Source: an uncultured Spirochaetales bacterium (lineage in GTDB: Bacteria; Spirochaetota; Spirochaetia; Sphaerochaetales; Sphaerochaetaceae). From it: DNA of 64,000 bases. Location of the stretch: contig CASFZR010000007.1 of assembly GCA_949299185.1 (NCBI GenBank), forward strand, positions 1 through 64,000. The letters run 5' to 3'. The notes beneath the pieces were generated by a model, which worked only from the letters and a program-made list of their open reading frames with translations, made no database searches and had not been told where the DNA came from. This document shows positions 43,913 through 53,646 of the stretch, in pieces. Made by a program: the position numbers and the translations under genes. The stretch's first letter is position 1, and each line of letters starts with the position of its first letter.

Positions 43913-45075
43913 TTATATGCTCTTACAAAACATCCGAATTGAATCTATCGTCTTATGCTTATAAAGCTCTAGATTTGATTTATCGTAATCATAATCAATT
44001 GCTTCAATTATCTTATCCGATATCGATACTCCATCTAATTGTGATGCTTCACAGAATAAAGCCTCGACTCCCATTATCTTAGCAAAGAAACGCAACTTAT
44101 CATCCCATAACAATCCAACAATTGGGATTCCTAAGGCATATGCGGTCAGGCAGGCATGAAACCGTGCACAGAAGATGACATCGAAATGCTGAATCATATC
44201 AATATATGACTCAGCAGATAGAGGTCTAGGAAGCAATTTATCAGATGGGAGATTTAGCTTAGACAATATGTGCTTTCCCATTGCATAATCAGCCTTCATA
44301 CCATTGCAGAACATCACCCAGTCAATTCCACGTTTATCCAATTCCCTGATCAAGGAAATATAAATCATCTCTTCATCTATTGAATCAGTACCATAATCTT
44401 TATATATATTCCTACGGACCAATCCTATCCCAACCAGATTGTCACGATTATCAAAATGCAAGGGAATCTTATATACATCAGGAATCAATAATGCTGGATC
44501 ACCTACATAATCAATCACGATATCAGGATTAAGAACATAACCAGACGAAAGACGGCTTACACCATCAATTCCATCTCTGGTCGTGATAATCTTCACACAA
44601 GGCATATTCAAAGCCTCAACAAGCTGATGATACCGCCAATCACCATTATTGGGCTTCTCAATGCTTGCAGCGCTAAAGAAAACAGGAATATCAAGAGAAG
44701 TCGCTACTTCAGTTAATATCTTAAATATAAAACTGAAATCCTGCGTAGAGAATTTCAATGCACCAACAGCTGTTACGATGCCATCAAGTCCTGAAAATTC
44801 ATTGGTAAAAAATCTAGTCAGTCGGACTCGATATGCAACCATAGTTAGCCTATAATTCAAAGGCCCTTTGAAAATATTAGCAATACAAAATAAAATACTA
44901 GACACCGTGGCTTTGAATATACCGATCTTCTTATATGAGGGATTCAGCGAAATTGATATTACCCCCCCCCCATCGTGCCAGCAATAGATTCGATTAAAAC
45001 TTCCGTAATATGCCTAAGCAATTCCTCTCCGATATTATCTATGGTATCAAGAGAAACCACACCTACTCTTTTCAT
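43913..45075 (-). CDS. polysaccharide pyruvyl transferase, off-phase at a G10 tract
   Basis: The ATG at 45075 (GGAGAGG 6 nt upstream) begins MKRVGVVSLDTIDNIGEELLRHITEV and runs 38 codons to the G tract, where TAA follows at once. Downstream, the frame that continues to 43913 (VISISLNPSYKKIGIFKATVSSILF... then IFCARFHACLTAYALGIPIVGLLWDDKLRFFAKIMGVE) needs 11 (or 8, 14) G residues instead of 10. The C-terminal segment FCARFHA...GIPIVGL is typical of PS_pyruv_trans proteins that put pyruvate ketals on surface sugars. As sequenced the gene is off; one added G yields about 387 residues. Confidence 0.88.
44962..44971. repeat. homopolymer of ten C (G10 on the coding strand)
   Basis: Ten consecutive C bases within the first tenth of the pyruvyl transferase gene. 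It is the longest G/C homopolymer I noticed in the window. Confidence 0.95.
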
Positions 45076-45214
45076 CACAAACCTCTCCAAAGGAATCAGT
45101 CATATAAACGCTTGTCTTTTTAGTGCATAGACAACTGTAACATCATAAATATATGAATTGCTATTATTCGAACATTAAATATGATAAAAAGAAACCGGAG
45201 AATGGAATCTAATC

Positions 45215-46267
45215 ATGTGGATAGAGAATAAGATACTAGAAGAGGATCTGGAGAGGATCGTGGCATCAGAATTCATCGACTGGGATGGATTCAGGGATTC
45301 CAGCGTGTTCATCACAGGGGGTACAGGGCTCATCGGACAGACGGTGATCAATGTCCTGCTCTATGCTAACAAGGCAAGGAACCTCGGCATCAGGGTCACG
45401 GCGCTGGTACGAGACAGGGAGAAGGCAGAGATGCTCTTCTCCGAGCAGCTTTCTGAATCGAAGGTTCTCTCCTTCATCGACGGATCGGTAGAGGATCTCC
45501 CAGCCCTGCCTCATTTCGACTATATGATCCATGGGGCAAGCCCTACCCAGAGCAGATACTTCGTCACCAACCCTGTCGAGACGATCAAGGCAGCAGTAGG
45601 TGGAACGATGAACATGCTTTCTGCGGCAGTAGGAATGAAGCTCAGAGGATTCGTGTATCTCTCATCGATGGAGGTCTATGGTACCCCGCTCACAGATGAG
45701 AAGATCGATGAGAGCTACCCATGCAACATCGACCTCTCCCTGCCAAGGAACTCCTACCCAGAGAGCAAGCGGCTCTGTGAATCGCTCTGTGCCTCATACG
45801 CTGCTGAGTATGGGATCCCTGCAAGATCAGTGCGCCTTGCCCAGACCTTCGGGCCGGGAGTAAATAATAATGATATTCGTGTATTTGCTCATTTTGCCAG
45901 ATCTGCCGTTAATGGAGTAGATATCACCTTAGCGACCGCAGGAACTACGAAAAATACATATCTTTATACAGCAGATGCTGCCTCCGCTATTCTTACGGTA
46001 TTGAGCAAAGGAAAAGACGGAGAAAGCTATAACGCTGCAAACGAATCGACCTACTGCTCAATACGCGAAATGGCAGAACTTGTTGCAGGACTATATCCTG
46101 AAAAAGGAATCAAGGTTATCTGCAACATATCAAATGATAATTCACAATATCCATCTGAAGCACATAGGAATCTTTCCTCAGATAAGCTTAAGGGCCTGGG
46201 CTGGATGGCATATACAGGACTTGAGGAGATGTACAGGAGGATGATCCAATCTGATTTCATGGATTGA
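45215..46267 (+). CDS. NAD-dependent epimerase/dehydratase (extended SDR), mosaic composition
   Basis: 350 residues. NAD-binding VFITGGTGLIGQTVINVLL, the catalytic Ser/Tyr/Lys set (VYLSSMEVYG and YPESKRLCESL) and RLAQTFGPGV in the substrate region. It probably modifies a nucleotide sugar for the polysaccharide; exact reaction unknown. Codon use changes inside the gene: GC-rich to about 45,850, AT-rich from about 45,860 to 46,170, then GC-rich again, as if patched by recombination. Confidence 0.88.
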   Translation: MWIENKILEEDLERIVASEFIDWDGFRDSSVFITGGTGLIGQTVINVLLYANKARNLGIRVTALVRDREKAEMLFSEQLSESKVLSFIDGSVEDLPALPHFDYMIHGASPTQSRYFVTNPVETIKAAVGGTMNMLSAAVGMKLRGFVYLSSMEVYGTPLTDEKIDESYPCNIDLSLPRNSYPESKRLCESLCASYAAEYGIPARSVRLAQTFGPGVNNNDIRVFAHFARSAVNGVDITLATAGTTKNTYLYTADAASAILTVLSKGKDGESYNAANESTYCSIREMAELVAGLYPEKGIKVICNISNDNSQYPSEAHRNLSSDKLKGLGWMAYTGLEEMYRRMIQSDFMD

Positions 46268-46294
46268 TAATCATTCCTTTTAAAGAAGTTAATA

Positions 46295-47428
46295 TCAGGA
46301 TTTGATATTGGCATCCTCTACCACAATGCTAGCAAGATGCCTTGCGCTGTACTCTATCGGGATATGGCTGAAATTCTCATCCAGCTCATCCAGCTTCTCA
46401 GGATGGGAGGCGTAATCAAGGACCAGGCGGACGCTCTCATCCTTCTTCCCCGTCATGTTCCAGCCGACCTTGTACTTCTCGACATAATCGGCGGACGGGA
46501 TGACGGTATAGACAAGCTCGGTGATGAGGAACGGGCGGTGGGCATACATCGCCTCTACTATCGTGTTTATCCCGGCGCGCCCCGCGATGATATCAGAGGC
46601 AGCAAGATACGACCTTACGTCAGAGATGAAGCCTCGGATATATACCTTGGTGTTCTTCGCGCGCATCATCGATATGACATGGCTTATGTACCTTTCCGTC
46701 TTCTTCTTCATGCCACCGATGATGACGATCTGCATCGGGATATCCCTCTTCAGGAGTCCCTCAAGGAGAGCAAGCGAGCCAAGCCCCTCTCCTCCGAGAT
46801 TCAGCTGGAGCGTGAAGAGATCCTCATCGAGATCGAGCGCCCTGCGCGCTCCCTTCTTCCCCGGCATCGGCACGTCGCTTATCTCCCTCTGCAAAGGGAA
46901 TGGACATACGATGAGCCTATCATCGGACTGACCGTATGACCTTGCGACCGTAGCCCCCTCCTCCGTAGGGATAAGAAGGGCCTTGAGCTTGTTGGAGACA
47001 CCGGACTTCGGCGTCATGAAGACATCAGTAGCGTAGTAATACACTGGGATATCCAGACCGAGATCGGAGAGCATCTCGCACATGATCGCGCTGCCATAGG
47101 GATGGGTCGCGAGTATGAGGTCAGGCTTGAACTCCTCAAGCCGGGCGCGCAGGTTCTTCTTGAGGCTTGCATCGGAGAATCTGGCAAGAAGCCCTATCCC
47201 TCCGGAATCCTTGTCGAAGAACCTCACGACATGGCGCTCGATGAATGGGAAGCGTAGCATCAGGCGCCAGAAGCGGTTGTTGAAGCGTCCGAGCCACCGG
47301 GCTCCGAGATAATCGAAGACCTCCTCCAGCCGGGAGTCTATCCCCATCTCGATAAATGAATCATGGATAGCCTTGGCAGGTACATAGTGCCCCTTCCCGG
47401 CAACGACATACAAGCAGAGCGCCTTCAC
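46295..47428 (-). CDS. MGDG-synthase-like glycosyltransferase (GT28), copy A
   Basis: 377 residues with GTG start sharing one base with the stop of copy B. N-terminal MGDG_synth-type domain (GKGHYVPAKAIHDSFIEMG) and MurG-like donor domain (LNLGGEGLGSLALL, VIIGGMKKKTERY, SDIIAGRAGINTIVEAMYAHRPFLITE). It probably transfers galactose or glucose from a UDP-sugar to diacylglycerol or a lipid carrier at the inner membrane. Confidence 0.85.
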   Translation of the reverse strand: MKALCLYVVAGKGHYVPAKAIHDSFIEMGIDSRLEEVFDYLGARWLGRFNNRFWRLMLRFPFIERHVVRFFDKDSGGIGLLARFSDASLKKNLRARLEEFKPDLILATHPYGSAIMCEMLSDLGLDIPVYYYATDVFMTPKSGVSNKLKALLIPTEEGATVARSYGQSDDRLIVCPFPLQREISDVPMPGKKGARRALDLDEDLFTLQLNLGGEGLGSLALLEGLLKRDIPMQIVIIGGMKKKTERYISHVISMMRAKNTKVYIRGFISDVRSYLAASDIIAGRAGINTIVEAMYAHRPFLITELVYTVIPSADYVEKYKVGWNMTGKKDESVRLVLDYASHPEKLDELDENFSHIPIEYSARHLASIVVEDANIKS

Positions 47429-48573
47429 TACATCCTCTCATCATGTGCCGCTATGGCATCATCGACTACCATACGGGCAAGCCGCGCCGCGCTGTACTCG
47501 ATGGGTATGGAATCGAAGTTCCTGTCAAGCTCGGCAAGCATCGCCGGATCCTTGGCGTATCCCAGGACGATATCGACGCTTTCCTTCCTCTCACCCGAGC
47601 AGTTCCAACCGACCTTATGCTTCACGACATAGTCCGCGGATGGTATGACGGTATAGACAAGCTCGGTGATGAGGAACGGACGGTGGGCATACATCGCCTC
47701 TACGATCGTGTTTATCCCGGCTCGTCCCGCTATGATATCAGAGGCGGCAAGGTACTCATCGACGTTGGAGACGAATCCCCTGTTATAGACCCTGACATTC
47801 CCTTCCTTAGCCTTCTCCACGATCGAGTCGATGCGCTTCATCATGGCCTTCTCCATGCCGCCTATTATCACTATCTGCATCGGTACGTCATGGCGTATCA
47901 GGGACTCTAGGAGGTAGAGCGAGCCAAGGCCCTCTCCTCCAAGGTTGATCTGGAGCGTGAAGAGATCTGGATCCAGATTCAGCTTCCTCCTGGTTCCAGC
48001 CTTATCCAGGGACCTTACGGACACGACGGACTTCTGCAGGGGGAATGGGGCAAGCATGAGCGTGTGAGCAGGCTGCCCCATCTTCCTCACCGTCTCAAGG
48101 CCCTCTTCCGTGGAGATCAGGAAGCGCCTGAGCTTATCGCAGATGGAGGCAACTGGAGCGGAGAAGACATCGGTCGCGAAGTAATAGACGGGGATCGATA
48201 TGCCGGCATGGCTGAACATCTCCGAGAGGATCGTTCCCGCATATGGGTGTGTCGCGAAGACGAAATCAGGGCGGAACTCCTCAAGATTCGCCAGAAGCAT
48301 CCTCATACAGTGCTTGTTCGCGAAGCGCACGGCCATCTCCATTCCGTTGGAATCACTGTCGTTATGCTTCGAGACATGGCGTTCGATAGCCGGCATCCTG
48401 AGCATGGTACGCCAGAAGCCCTTGTTTATCCGGCCCATCCATCTTATGTCAAGATAATCGAAGAACTCCTCAAGGGCGCACTCAACGCCCATCGCCTCAA
48501 GCTCTTCCTTGACAGCCTTAGCTGGAACATAATGGCCCTTACCGCCATCTACGTAAACACAGAGTCCTCTCAC
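47428..48573 (-). CDS. MGDG-synthase-like glycosyltransferase (GT28), copy B
   Basis: 381 residues, GTG start, a tandem paralogue of copy A with the same domain order and about half identical residues overall. From AASDIIAGRAG to IPSADYV the two proteins are identical, and the DNA is about 92% alike (47,625-47,754 against 46,481-46,610). Two such enzymes could add two successive sugars to a glycolipid. Confidence 0.85.
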   Translation of the reverse strand: MRGLCVYVDGGKGHYVPAKAVKEELEAMGVECALEEFFDYLDIRWMGRINKGFWRTMLRMPAIERHVSKHNDSDSNGMEMAVRFANKHCMRMLLANLEEFRPDFVFATHPYAGTILSEMFSHAGISIPVYYFATDVFSAPVASICDKLRRFLISTEEGLETVRKMGQPAHTLMLAPFPLQKSVVSVRSLDKAGTRRKLNLDPDLFTLQINLGGEGLGSLYLLESLIRHDVPMQIVIIGGMEKAMMKRIDSIVEKAKEGNVRVYNRGFVSNVDEYLAASDIIAGRAGINTIVEAMYAHRPFLITELVYTVIPSADYVVKHKVGWNCSGERKESVDIVLGYAKDPAMLAELDRNFDSIPIEYSAARLARMVVDDAIAAHDERM

Positions 48574-48662
48574 CGCTTAACCTCTATCAGAGGATAGCAC
48601 AATAACGCGGCATTTGGAAAATAAGGATGGTCACTCCGGCAAAATATCAACGGTATCAGCCA

Positions 48663-48923
48663 TTATTCATCAGACACCGGTATACATTCATCATAAAGAT
48701 GCTCAGGAGCTATATCGCTATCATCAGGCCATACGACAGAGGAATACATAGCCTTAGCCTTCATGAAAAAGGCGATATTCCTCTGCTTTGCGTAAACAGG
48801 ATACATCAAGTCCTTCTTGAAATCATATACACCCTTCTTCCCATCGGCAAATGTCAGAAGCAATGTATAGTCATCCCTAGGAACAACGCTGACAACGCTC
48901 CATCTTGGCTTTATCATAAGCAT
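48663..48923 (-). CDS. DUF2442-domain protein
   Basis: 86 residues (RWSVVSVVPRDDYTLLLTFADGKKGVYDFKKDL) with the N-terminal DUF2442 fold. It follows the DUF4160 gene by 5 bp; the two families usually occur together, and the pair is regarded as a candidate toxin-antitoxin-like module. Function unproven. Confidence 0.85.
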   Translation of the reverse strand: MLMIKPRWSVVSVVPRDDYTLLLTFADGKKGVYDFKKDLMYPVYAKQRNIAFFMKAKAMYSSVVWPDDSDIAPEHLYDECIPVSDE

Positions 48924-48928
48924 CCTCC

Positions 48929-49189
48929 TTAGCGAAGAGGCTCTATAGAGAATAACTGCTCATGCTCCTCAACGAGCCTCCAGTCGGCTTCAAGCTCCTC
49001 TCTATGCAATTCTGTCCAGGCTGATATCAATCGTGTCTGACGTTTTGGCATCTCCCCATCGATCATATTGCCATCGAAATCGAACATAGCCTCATACTCC
49101 TGATAAAAAGCATGAAAATGAGGAGGGTTATGCTCATTTGAATTAAACATGCGGATCAGGATTCCATAAAACATAGAAATCGTAGGCAT
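48929..49189 (-). CDS. DUF4160-domain protein
   Basis: 86 residues from the ATG at 49189 (GGAGAG 6 nt upstream; the longer frame adds an unsupported 17 residues). PTISMFYGILIRMFNSNEHNPPHFHAFYQEYEAMFD is the DUF4160 signature, with the conserved HNPPHFHA. First gene of the two-gene unit with DUF2442. Confidence 0.88.
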   Translation of the reverse strand: MPTISMFYGILIRMFNSNEHNPPHFHAFYQEYEAMFDFDGNMIDGEMPKRQTRLISAWTELHREELEADWRLVEEHEQLFSIEPLR

Positions 49190-49354
49190 ATTCTTCTCTC
49201 CATGCTTACATATTAACATAAGGACAAATGAGAATCTCAACCAATCTGATTCATACAGGGATATTCATCATGCTGTCCAGCTTCTGAAGATACTCGTGCA
49301 TTTCCCCCAGAGGCAATACAACACATACAATACACATATGGCCTGGGCGTGTCG

Positions 49355-49383
49355 TTGCCGTGCGCCGGCATTGACGGTATCAT
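49355..49383 (+). promoter_or_regulatory. leaderless-type promoter of the RND exporter
   Basis: TTGCCG (49355-49360), a 17-bp spacer and TATCAT (49378-49383), 6 nt before the ATG at 49390. The -10-to-ATG segment TATCATTGAACCATG differs by one base from that of the gene starting at 28869. Confidence 0.5.
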
Positions 49384-49389
49384 TGAACC

Positions 49390-51885
49390 ATGGAAAACAG
49401 ATCACATCATCCTGTCGAGCGTCTTATCTCGGCAGTGATGCGTCATTCGGTCCTGACCCTGGTGATAATAGCCATCATCACCATCATCTGCGCTGTGCTG
49501 ATGCTGCGGCTGCAGCTTGATGCCAACGTGTTCACATACGCCGCGGCGGCACCACCTCCGGAGATCGTGGATTCACCGGATCAGGCTCCTTCGAAGCCAT
49601 TATATCTGAGAGGAATAGGAGAGATAGCAGTAAAGCCGGAAAAGGGCGAGGCCGCGGAGGTACCGGTGAGGACAAATCTCATCGCCGCCGAGGAATATGA
49701 GAATCCTGGCGGATTCGTTCCCGTCGAGCCTGTGATAAACGAGTTCGAAGGCGATAAGAGCGGCGGGAACTTCCACGATGGCTACGTCATCATATTCACC
49801 TCAGACCGCATGTTCGATCCAGAGGTCCTCAACACGATATACGAGGTCAGGGATAACCTCTCCAGACGCTGGGAGATCGGGCCATGCCTCTCCCCGTTCG
49901 ACTATGTCACGGTAGAGAAGAAGGGCACCAGGCTCTCGATCGTACCGATATCACCGGTACAGCAGGGCGAGACATGGACGGAGGAGGATGCAGAGCTGTT
50001 CAGGAGCCGCCTGATGAATGACTCGGTTGCTAAGAACTACCTCTACTCCGATGATGGCTCCACGATAATGATCTACTACAGGGCCCGAGGCCTCAACGCC
50101 CAGTCGATAGCCGAGCTTGATACGCTCGTCAATCCGCTCAGGGAGTATGGCCGTGTCGCGCTCAACGGAGGAGGGCTCATAAGCAATGCAGTGATGAACT
50201 ACCTGAACAAGGATCTCATCACGCTCCTTGTGCTGTGCCTCGCCGTCATACTAGTGGTATTCTATCTCTCCTTCAGATCGATAAGGGCGGTGCTGCTTCC
50301 GGCATCCCTTGCTCTGATAGGCATCATCTGGACGCTGGGAACGATGGCAGCCACAGGCTTCAAGCTCAATATCGTGACGGTACTCACGCCATGCCTCGTG
50401 CTTACCCTCGGCTCCTCATACTCGATACATATGATCAGCGAGTACTTCGAGGCAGTGGTGACGAAGGATGAGAAGCGCCTTGCCTATCATTTTGCCAAGA
50501 TATCGAGGACGATATTCTTCGCCATGGCAACGACGGTCGCGGGCTTCCTCGCCCTCCTGATATGCCGTACCCCGCTCTTCAAGGAGTTCGGCATAACGAT
50601 CGCGATAGGCGTCTTCTACTGCGCGCTCCTGGCCTTCACATACATCCCCGCGATGCTCTCGCACATGCGTATGCCGCAGCCAAGGCAGCTGAACGTCGTG
50701 AGGTCCGGAGTGCTGACGAAGGCCGTACACGGCATAGCCGCCATGATAACCCGTGCCTGGTGGGTATTCCTCATCATCACTGCCGCGATAGCGGTATGGT
50801 TCGCCTTCATAAAGGATGACATAGGCTTCGACTCGAACTACATGTCCTACTTCCCATCGGATGATCCGATCGTCCAAGACTCCATATACTTCGCCAAGAC
50901 GCTCGGCGGCACCGACCCATATTACATAACGATCACCGCCCCGGAGGGAGAGGAGGGATTCTTCCTCAAGGCTGAGAACCTGAAGGAAGTGTATGCCTAT
51001 GAGATGGCGGTCATGGCCGCATGTCCCGATATCGTACAATCGCTCTCCTTCACGCAGTATGTGAGCTTCCTCAACGAGGTCTACAACGGAGAGGGAGGCA
51101 TCCCCGACAGCAACGGGCTGATAAACCTCCTTGCCAGGGTGCTCAAGCAGATAGAAGGCCAGATCGGATCGAACGTGCTTGACGTGCTGATCAACGATGA
51201 TGCGTCGGAGGTTACGCTCGCGATGAGGAACTTCGACTCCGTGGAGCAGGATCTCCAGACGACCGCAAGCGCAAGGCGCATAGAGACGACGATGGATTAC
51301 TACCGCTACATGCTTCCGGAAGGGACCAGGAGCGAGATCCACTGCGCAGCCTCGAACGGCGTAAGGGCCAGCGATATGATCATGGTAGACCAGAACAGGG
51401 CGACGCTGCTTTCATTCCTGCTGATCTTCATCATCGCATCGATCGCCGTGCTATCCGCGCCATTCGGACTGGCGGCGCTGGTGCCTGTCTCGGTCGGCGT
51501 GATGATAAACTACATCTTCATGTGGACATTCTCCATCCCGTTCGACATCGTCACGGTAGGCTTCTCGTCGGTAGCGATCGGATGCGGCGTCGATGATGCG
51601 CTCCATTTCATCATCCGCTATCGTCTGAGGAGGAAGGAGAACCCGCAGCTCTCTACCATAGAGACGGTGAAGGCGAATATCATAGAGACGGGACGGCCTA
51701 TCATACTCACCACCGTAAGCGTGGACGCCGGCCTGATAATGCTCCTCTTCGCATCATACACGCCGATAAAGTACTTCGGAGTGCTGATGTGCGTGGCCCT
51801 CACGGCGGCGATGCTAGCGACGCTGTGCGTGCTGCCGCCGGTGCTGATAGCCGCGGATAAGCTGAGAAGCCTCTTCAGGAAATGA
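49390..51885 (+). CDS. RND/MMPL-family exporter
   Basis: 831 residues with two copies of a unit made of one helix, a large external loop and five clustered helices (first helix about 20-40, cluster about 275-440; second about 455-475 and 670-825). This is the MMPL/HpnN-like half-size RND layout. Helix-4-type segments (VTVLTPCLVLTLGSSYSIHMISEYFEA and VTVGFSSVAIGCGVDDALHFIIRY) contain the proton-relay-like polar residues. The Pro/Glu-rich stretch after helix 1 (about 50-120) is unusual. It probably exports lipids or hydrophobic molecules. No adaptor or OMF gene adjoins. Confidence 0.88.
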   Translation: MENRSHHPVERLISAVMRHSVLTLVIIAIITIICAVLMLRLQLDANVFTYAAAAPPPEIVDSPDQAPSKPLYLRGIGEIAVKPEKGEAAEVPVRTNLIAAEEYENPGGFVPVEPVINEFEGDKSGGNFHDGYVIIFTSDRMFDPEVLNTIYEVRDNLSRRWEIGPCLSPFDYVTVEKKGTRLSIVPISPVQQGETWTEEDAELFRSRLMNDSVAKNYLYSDDGSTIMIYYRARGLNAQSIAELDTLVNPLREYGRVALNGGGLISNAVMNYLNKDLITLLVLCLAVILVVFYLSFRSIRAVLLPASLALIGIIWTLGTMAATGFKLNIVTVLTPCLVLTLGSSYSIHMISEYFEAVVTKDEKRLAYHFAKISRTIFFAMATTVAGFLALLICRTPLFKEFGITIAIGVFYCALLAFTYIPAMLSHMRMPQPRQLNVVRSGVLTKAVHGIAAMITRAWWVFLIITAAIAVWFAFIKDDIGFDSNYMSYFPSDDPIVQDSIYFAKTLGGTDPYYITITAPEGEEGFFLKAENLKEVYAYEMAVMAACPDIVQSLSFTQYVSFLNEVYNGEGGIPDSNGLINLLARVLKQIEGQIGSNVLDVLINDDASEVTLAMRNFDSVEQDLQTTASARRIETTMDYYRYMLPEGTRSEIHCAASNGVRASDMIMVDQNRATLLSFLLIFIIASIAVLSAPFGLAALVPVSVGVMINYIFMWTFSIPFDIVTVGFSSVAIGCGVDDALHFIIRYRLRRKENPQLSTIETVKANIIETGRPIILTTVSVDAGLIMLLFASYTPIKYFGVLMCVALTAAMLATLCVLPPVLIAADKLRSLFRK

Positions 51886-53646
51886 TCATAGATGCCATGT
51901 GAATCCGACTGTCGCCATCGGGCTCACATGGCTCTTTCCTTCCACGTTGCCGTAGTTCAGGTACACATTCACGCCAGCAAGCCCGTAGAGCCTAATACCG
52001 ATATCCGCGAAGAGATAGCTTCCGCTGGCCTTCAGCTGGATAAGATGCTCCGCCCTCCTCCAGCCACCCGATGGCGTCATCACGCCGATAAAGTCATCGC
52101 CTATCAGGGCATCGGACATATCGATCGAGGTGTCGTAAAGGCCATTGTAGCCATGCGAGAGGTGCTTCAGCCCCCGGAGCCGGTACATGATGCTGCCGCC
52201 GGCATCCCAGAGTCCTTCATCATGGTAATACCTGCTTCCAAGCGCGAGGACGATTGAGTCCGGCCCATATTGATAGCCTGAGTAGCCGTAATCGGCAAGC
52301 GTACTCATCTCATAGCCCACGATATAGTCGAGGTTGAAGTCATAGGAGCCATCCTCCTCTACCTTCTGGTTGAGATAGAGATACGGATTGGTATAGACAC
52401 CCTCTATCCACGAGTCCAGGACCCCGCTGCCGATGCGCGTGGAATGTCTCAGGTTCAGCAGCACGCCATACGCAGAGGGCACGCTCGCCTTGTTCTCCCA
52501 AGGCATCTGCGCCTGATCGATCGCTATCTCCCCATAGATGGAAAACCCGCCTCCAAGCATCCATTCAGTACTCAGGCTGATGATGTTATTCGCCTCGTCA
52601 AACGGCCTCTTGGTAGTGCTGTTGTCATAGTTGTAGTAATTGTGTCCCAGTACGAACGGGTAGAAGAAGCGGAGGTCGAACCCGAAGTCTGAGTTATAGA
52701 TCGTTCCGAGGTTCAGCGATACCCTGCCCCTGTCGATGATCGGGACATCGAAGCGATGGATGACCCTGTACTGCTGAGGGCCCGTGAACTCATTTCGCGA
52801 TGTGTCAGTGATAAGGCTCCCCGGCCCCTTGCTCTCCATCTGATCGAACCGAGTGACAGAGATGTTATAGGTGAAATAACGGCTCATGAACGAAAGGGCC
52901 GCCACCTCCTGGTAGATGAAGTTATCGCCGACGACGAGATTGCCGGTAACGCCAGAGCCTATGCTATGAGGGTAGCGCCCGATGATGAAGGAAACATGAT
53001 CACTGCCAGCGGAAAGCCCCGCGCGTAGCGGCAGCTCCCCCGGAGGACTCGTAGGCCCGTTGCTACCGAAGACGGAAAGAGAGCCATCATAGCCTGTGAG
53101 GAGCCATCCGAACGTACTCTCGTACATATGGTGGTTATTGTTCTGGAGAGCGAAGTCACCATCCATATAGATATGGTCACCGAAGTAGAATCCCGGATGT
53201 ATGGAAATGGCAGGCTCCTCGAAACGGTACTGCAGGAGCGCATCGAAGCGCCTGTCAGGGGCAATCCCGGAGGAGTTCGACCAGTCGAAGTCAGCATAGT
53301 CAGCGATATTCACCCCGACGTTTATTCCCACATCGAGCTCCATCGCGAAGCCATCCGCGTCGACAAGCCTGCCCCCATCCCCTTTGATCTCTGCAAGAAG
53401 GCGGTCATACTCCGCCCTGTCCGCAGCATCAAGATCCGCCTTATCTATCCGCTCCAGAGCCATCTCAAGGCCACGGGCGGAAAGCGGAGAAAAGGCAGAA
53501 GGGCCTGAGACGCCGGCTATGCGGCATAGCCTCTCGACACGCTGATAGACCGCGTCACGCGCGGTATAGACCTTCTGCATATTAGCAGCGGATGCAGGGA
53601 TGAGCAGGAGAAACAGGCATGTTATGAAAACTAATGGCTTCCTCAT
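51886..53646 (-). CDS. outer-membrane beta-barrel protein, Wzi-like (paralogue 1)
   Basis: 586 residues from the ATG at 53646. A signal peptide (KPLVFITCLFLLLIPASA-A) is followed by a helical N-terminal part (about 25-110, AVYQRVERLCRIAGVSGPSAFSPLSARGLEMALERID) and then a long beta-rich region with many aromatic residues ending in Leu (VGFTWHL), as in outer-membrane barrels. The block GRYPHSIGSGVTGNLVVGDNFIYQE is shared with the divergent neighbour and recalls Wzi-type capsule-assembly barrels; this assignment is tentative. It abuts the RND gene end to end. Confidence 0.7.
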   Translation of the reverse strand: MRKPLVFITCLFLLLIPASAANMQKVYTARDAVYQRVERLCRIAGVSGPSAFSPLSARGLEMALERIDKADLDAADRAEYDRLLAEIKGDGGRLVDADGFAMELDVGINVGVNIADYADFDWSNSSGIAPDRRFDALLQYRFEEPAISIHPGFYFGDHIYMDGDFALQNNNHHMYESTFGWLLTGYDGSLSVFGSNGPTSPPGELPLRAGLSAGSDHVSFIIGRYPHSIGSGVTGNLVVGDNFIYQEVAALSFMSRYFTYNISVTRFDQMESKGPGSLITDTSRNEFTGPQQYRVIHRFDVPIIDRGRVSLNLGTIYNSDFGFDLRFFYPFVLGHNYYNYDNSTTKRPFDEANNIISLSTEWMLGGGFSIYGEIAIDQAQMPWENKASVPSAYGVLLNLRHSTRIGSGVLDSWIEGVYTNPYLYLNQKVEEDGSYDFNLDYIVGYEMSTLADYGYSGYQYGPDSIVLALGSRYYHDEGLWDAGGSIMYRLRGLKHLSHGYNGLYDTSIDMSDALIGDDFIGVMTPSGGWRRAEHLIQLKASGSYLFADIGIRLYGLAGVNVYLNYGNVEGKSHVSPMATVGFTWHL

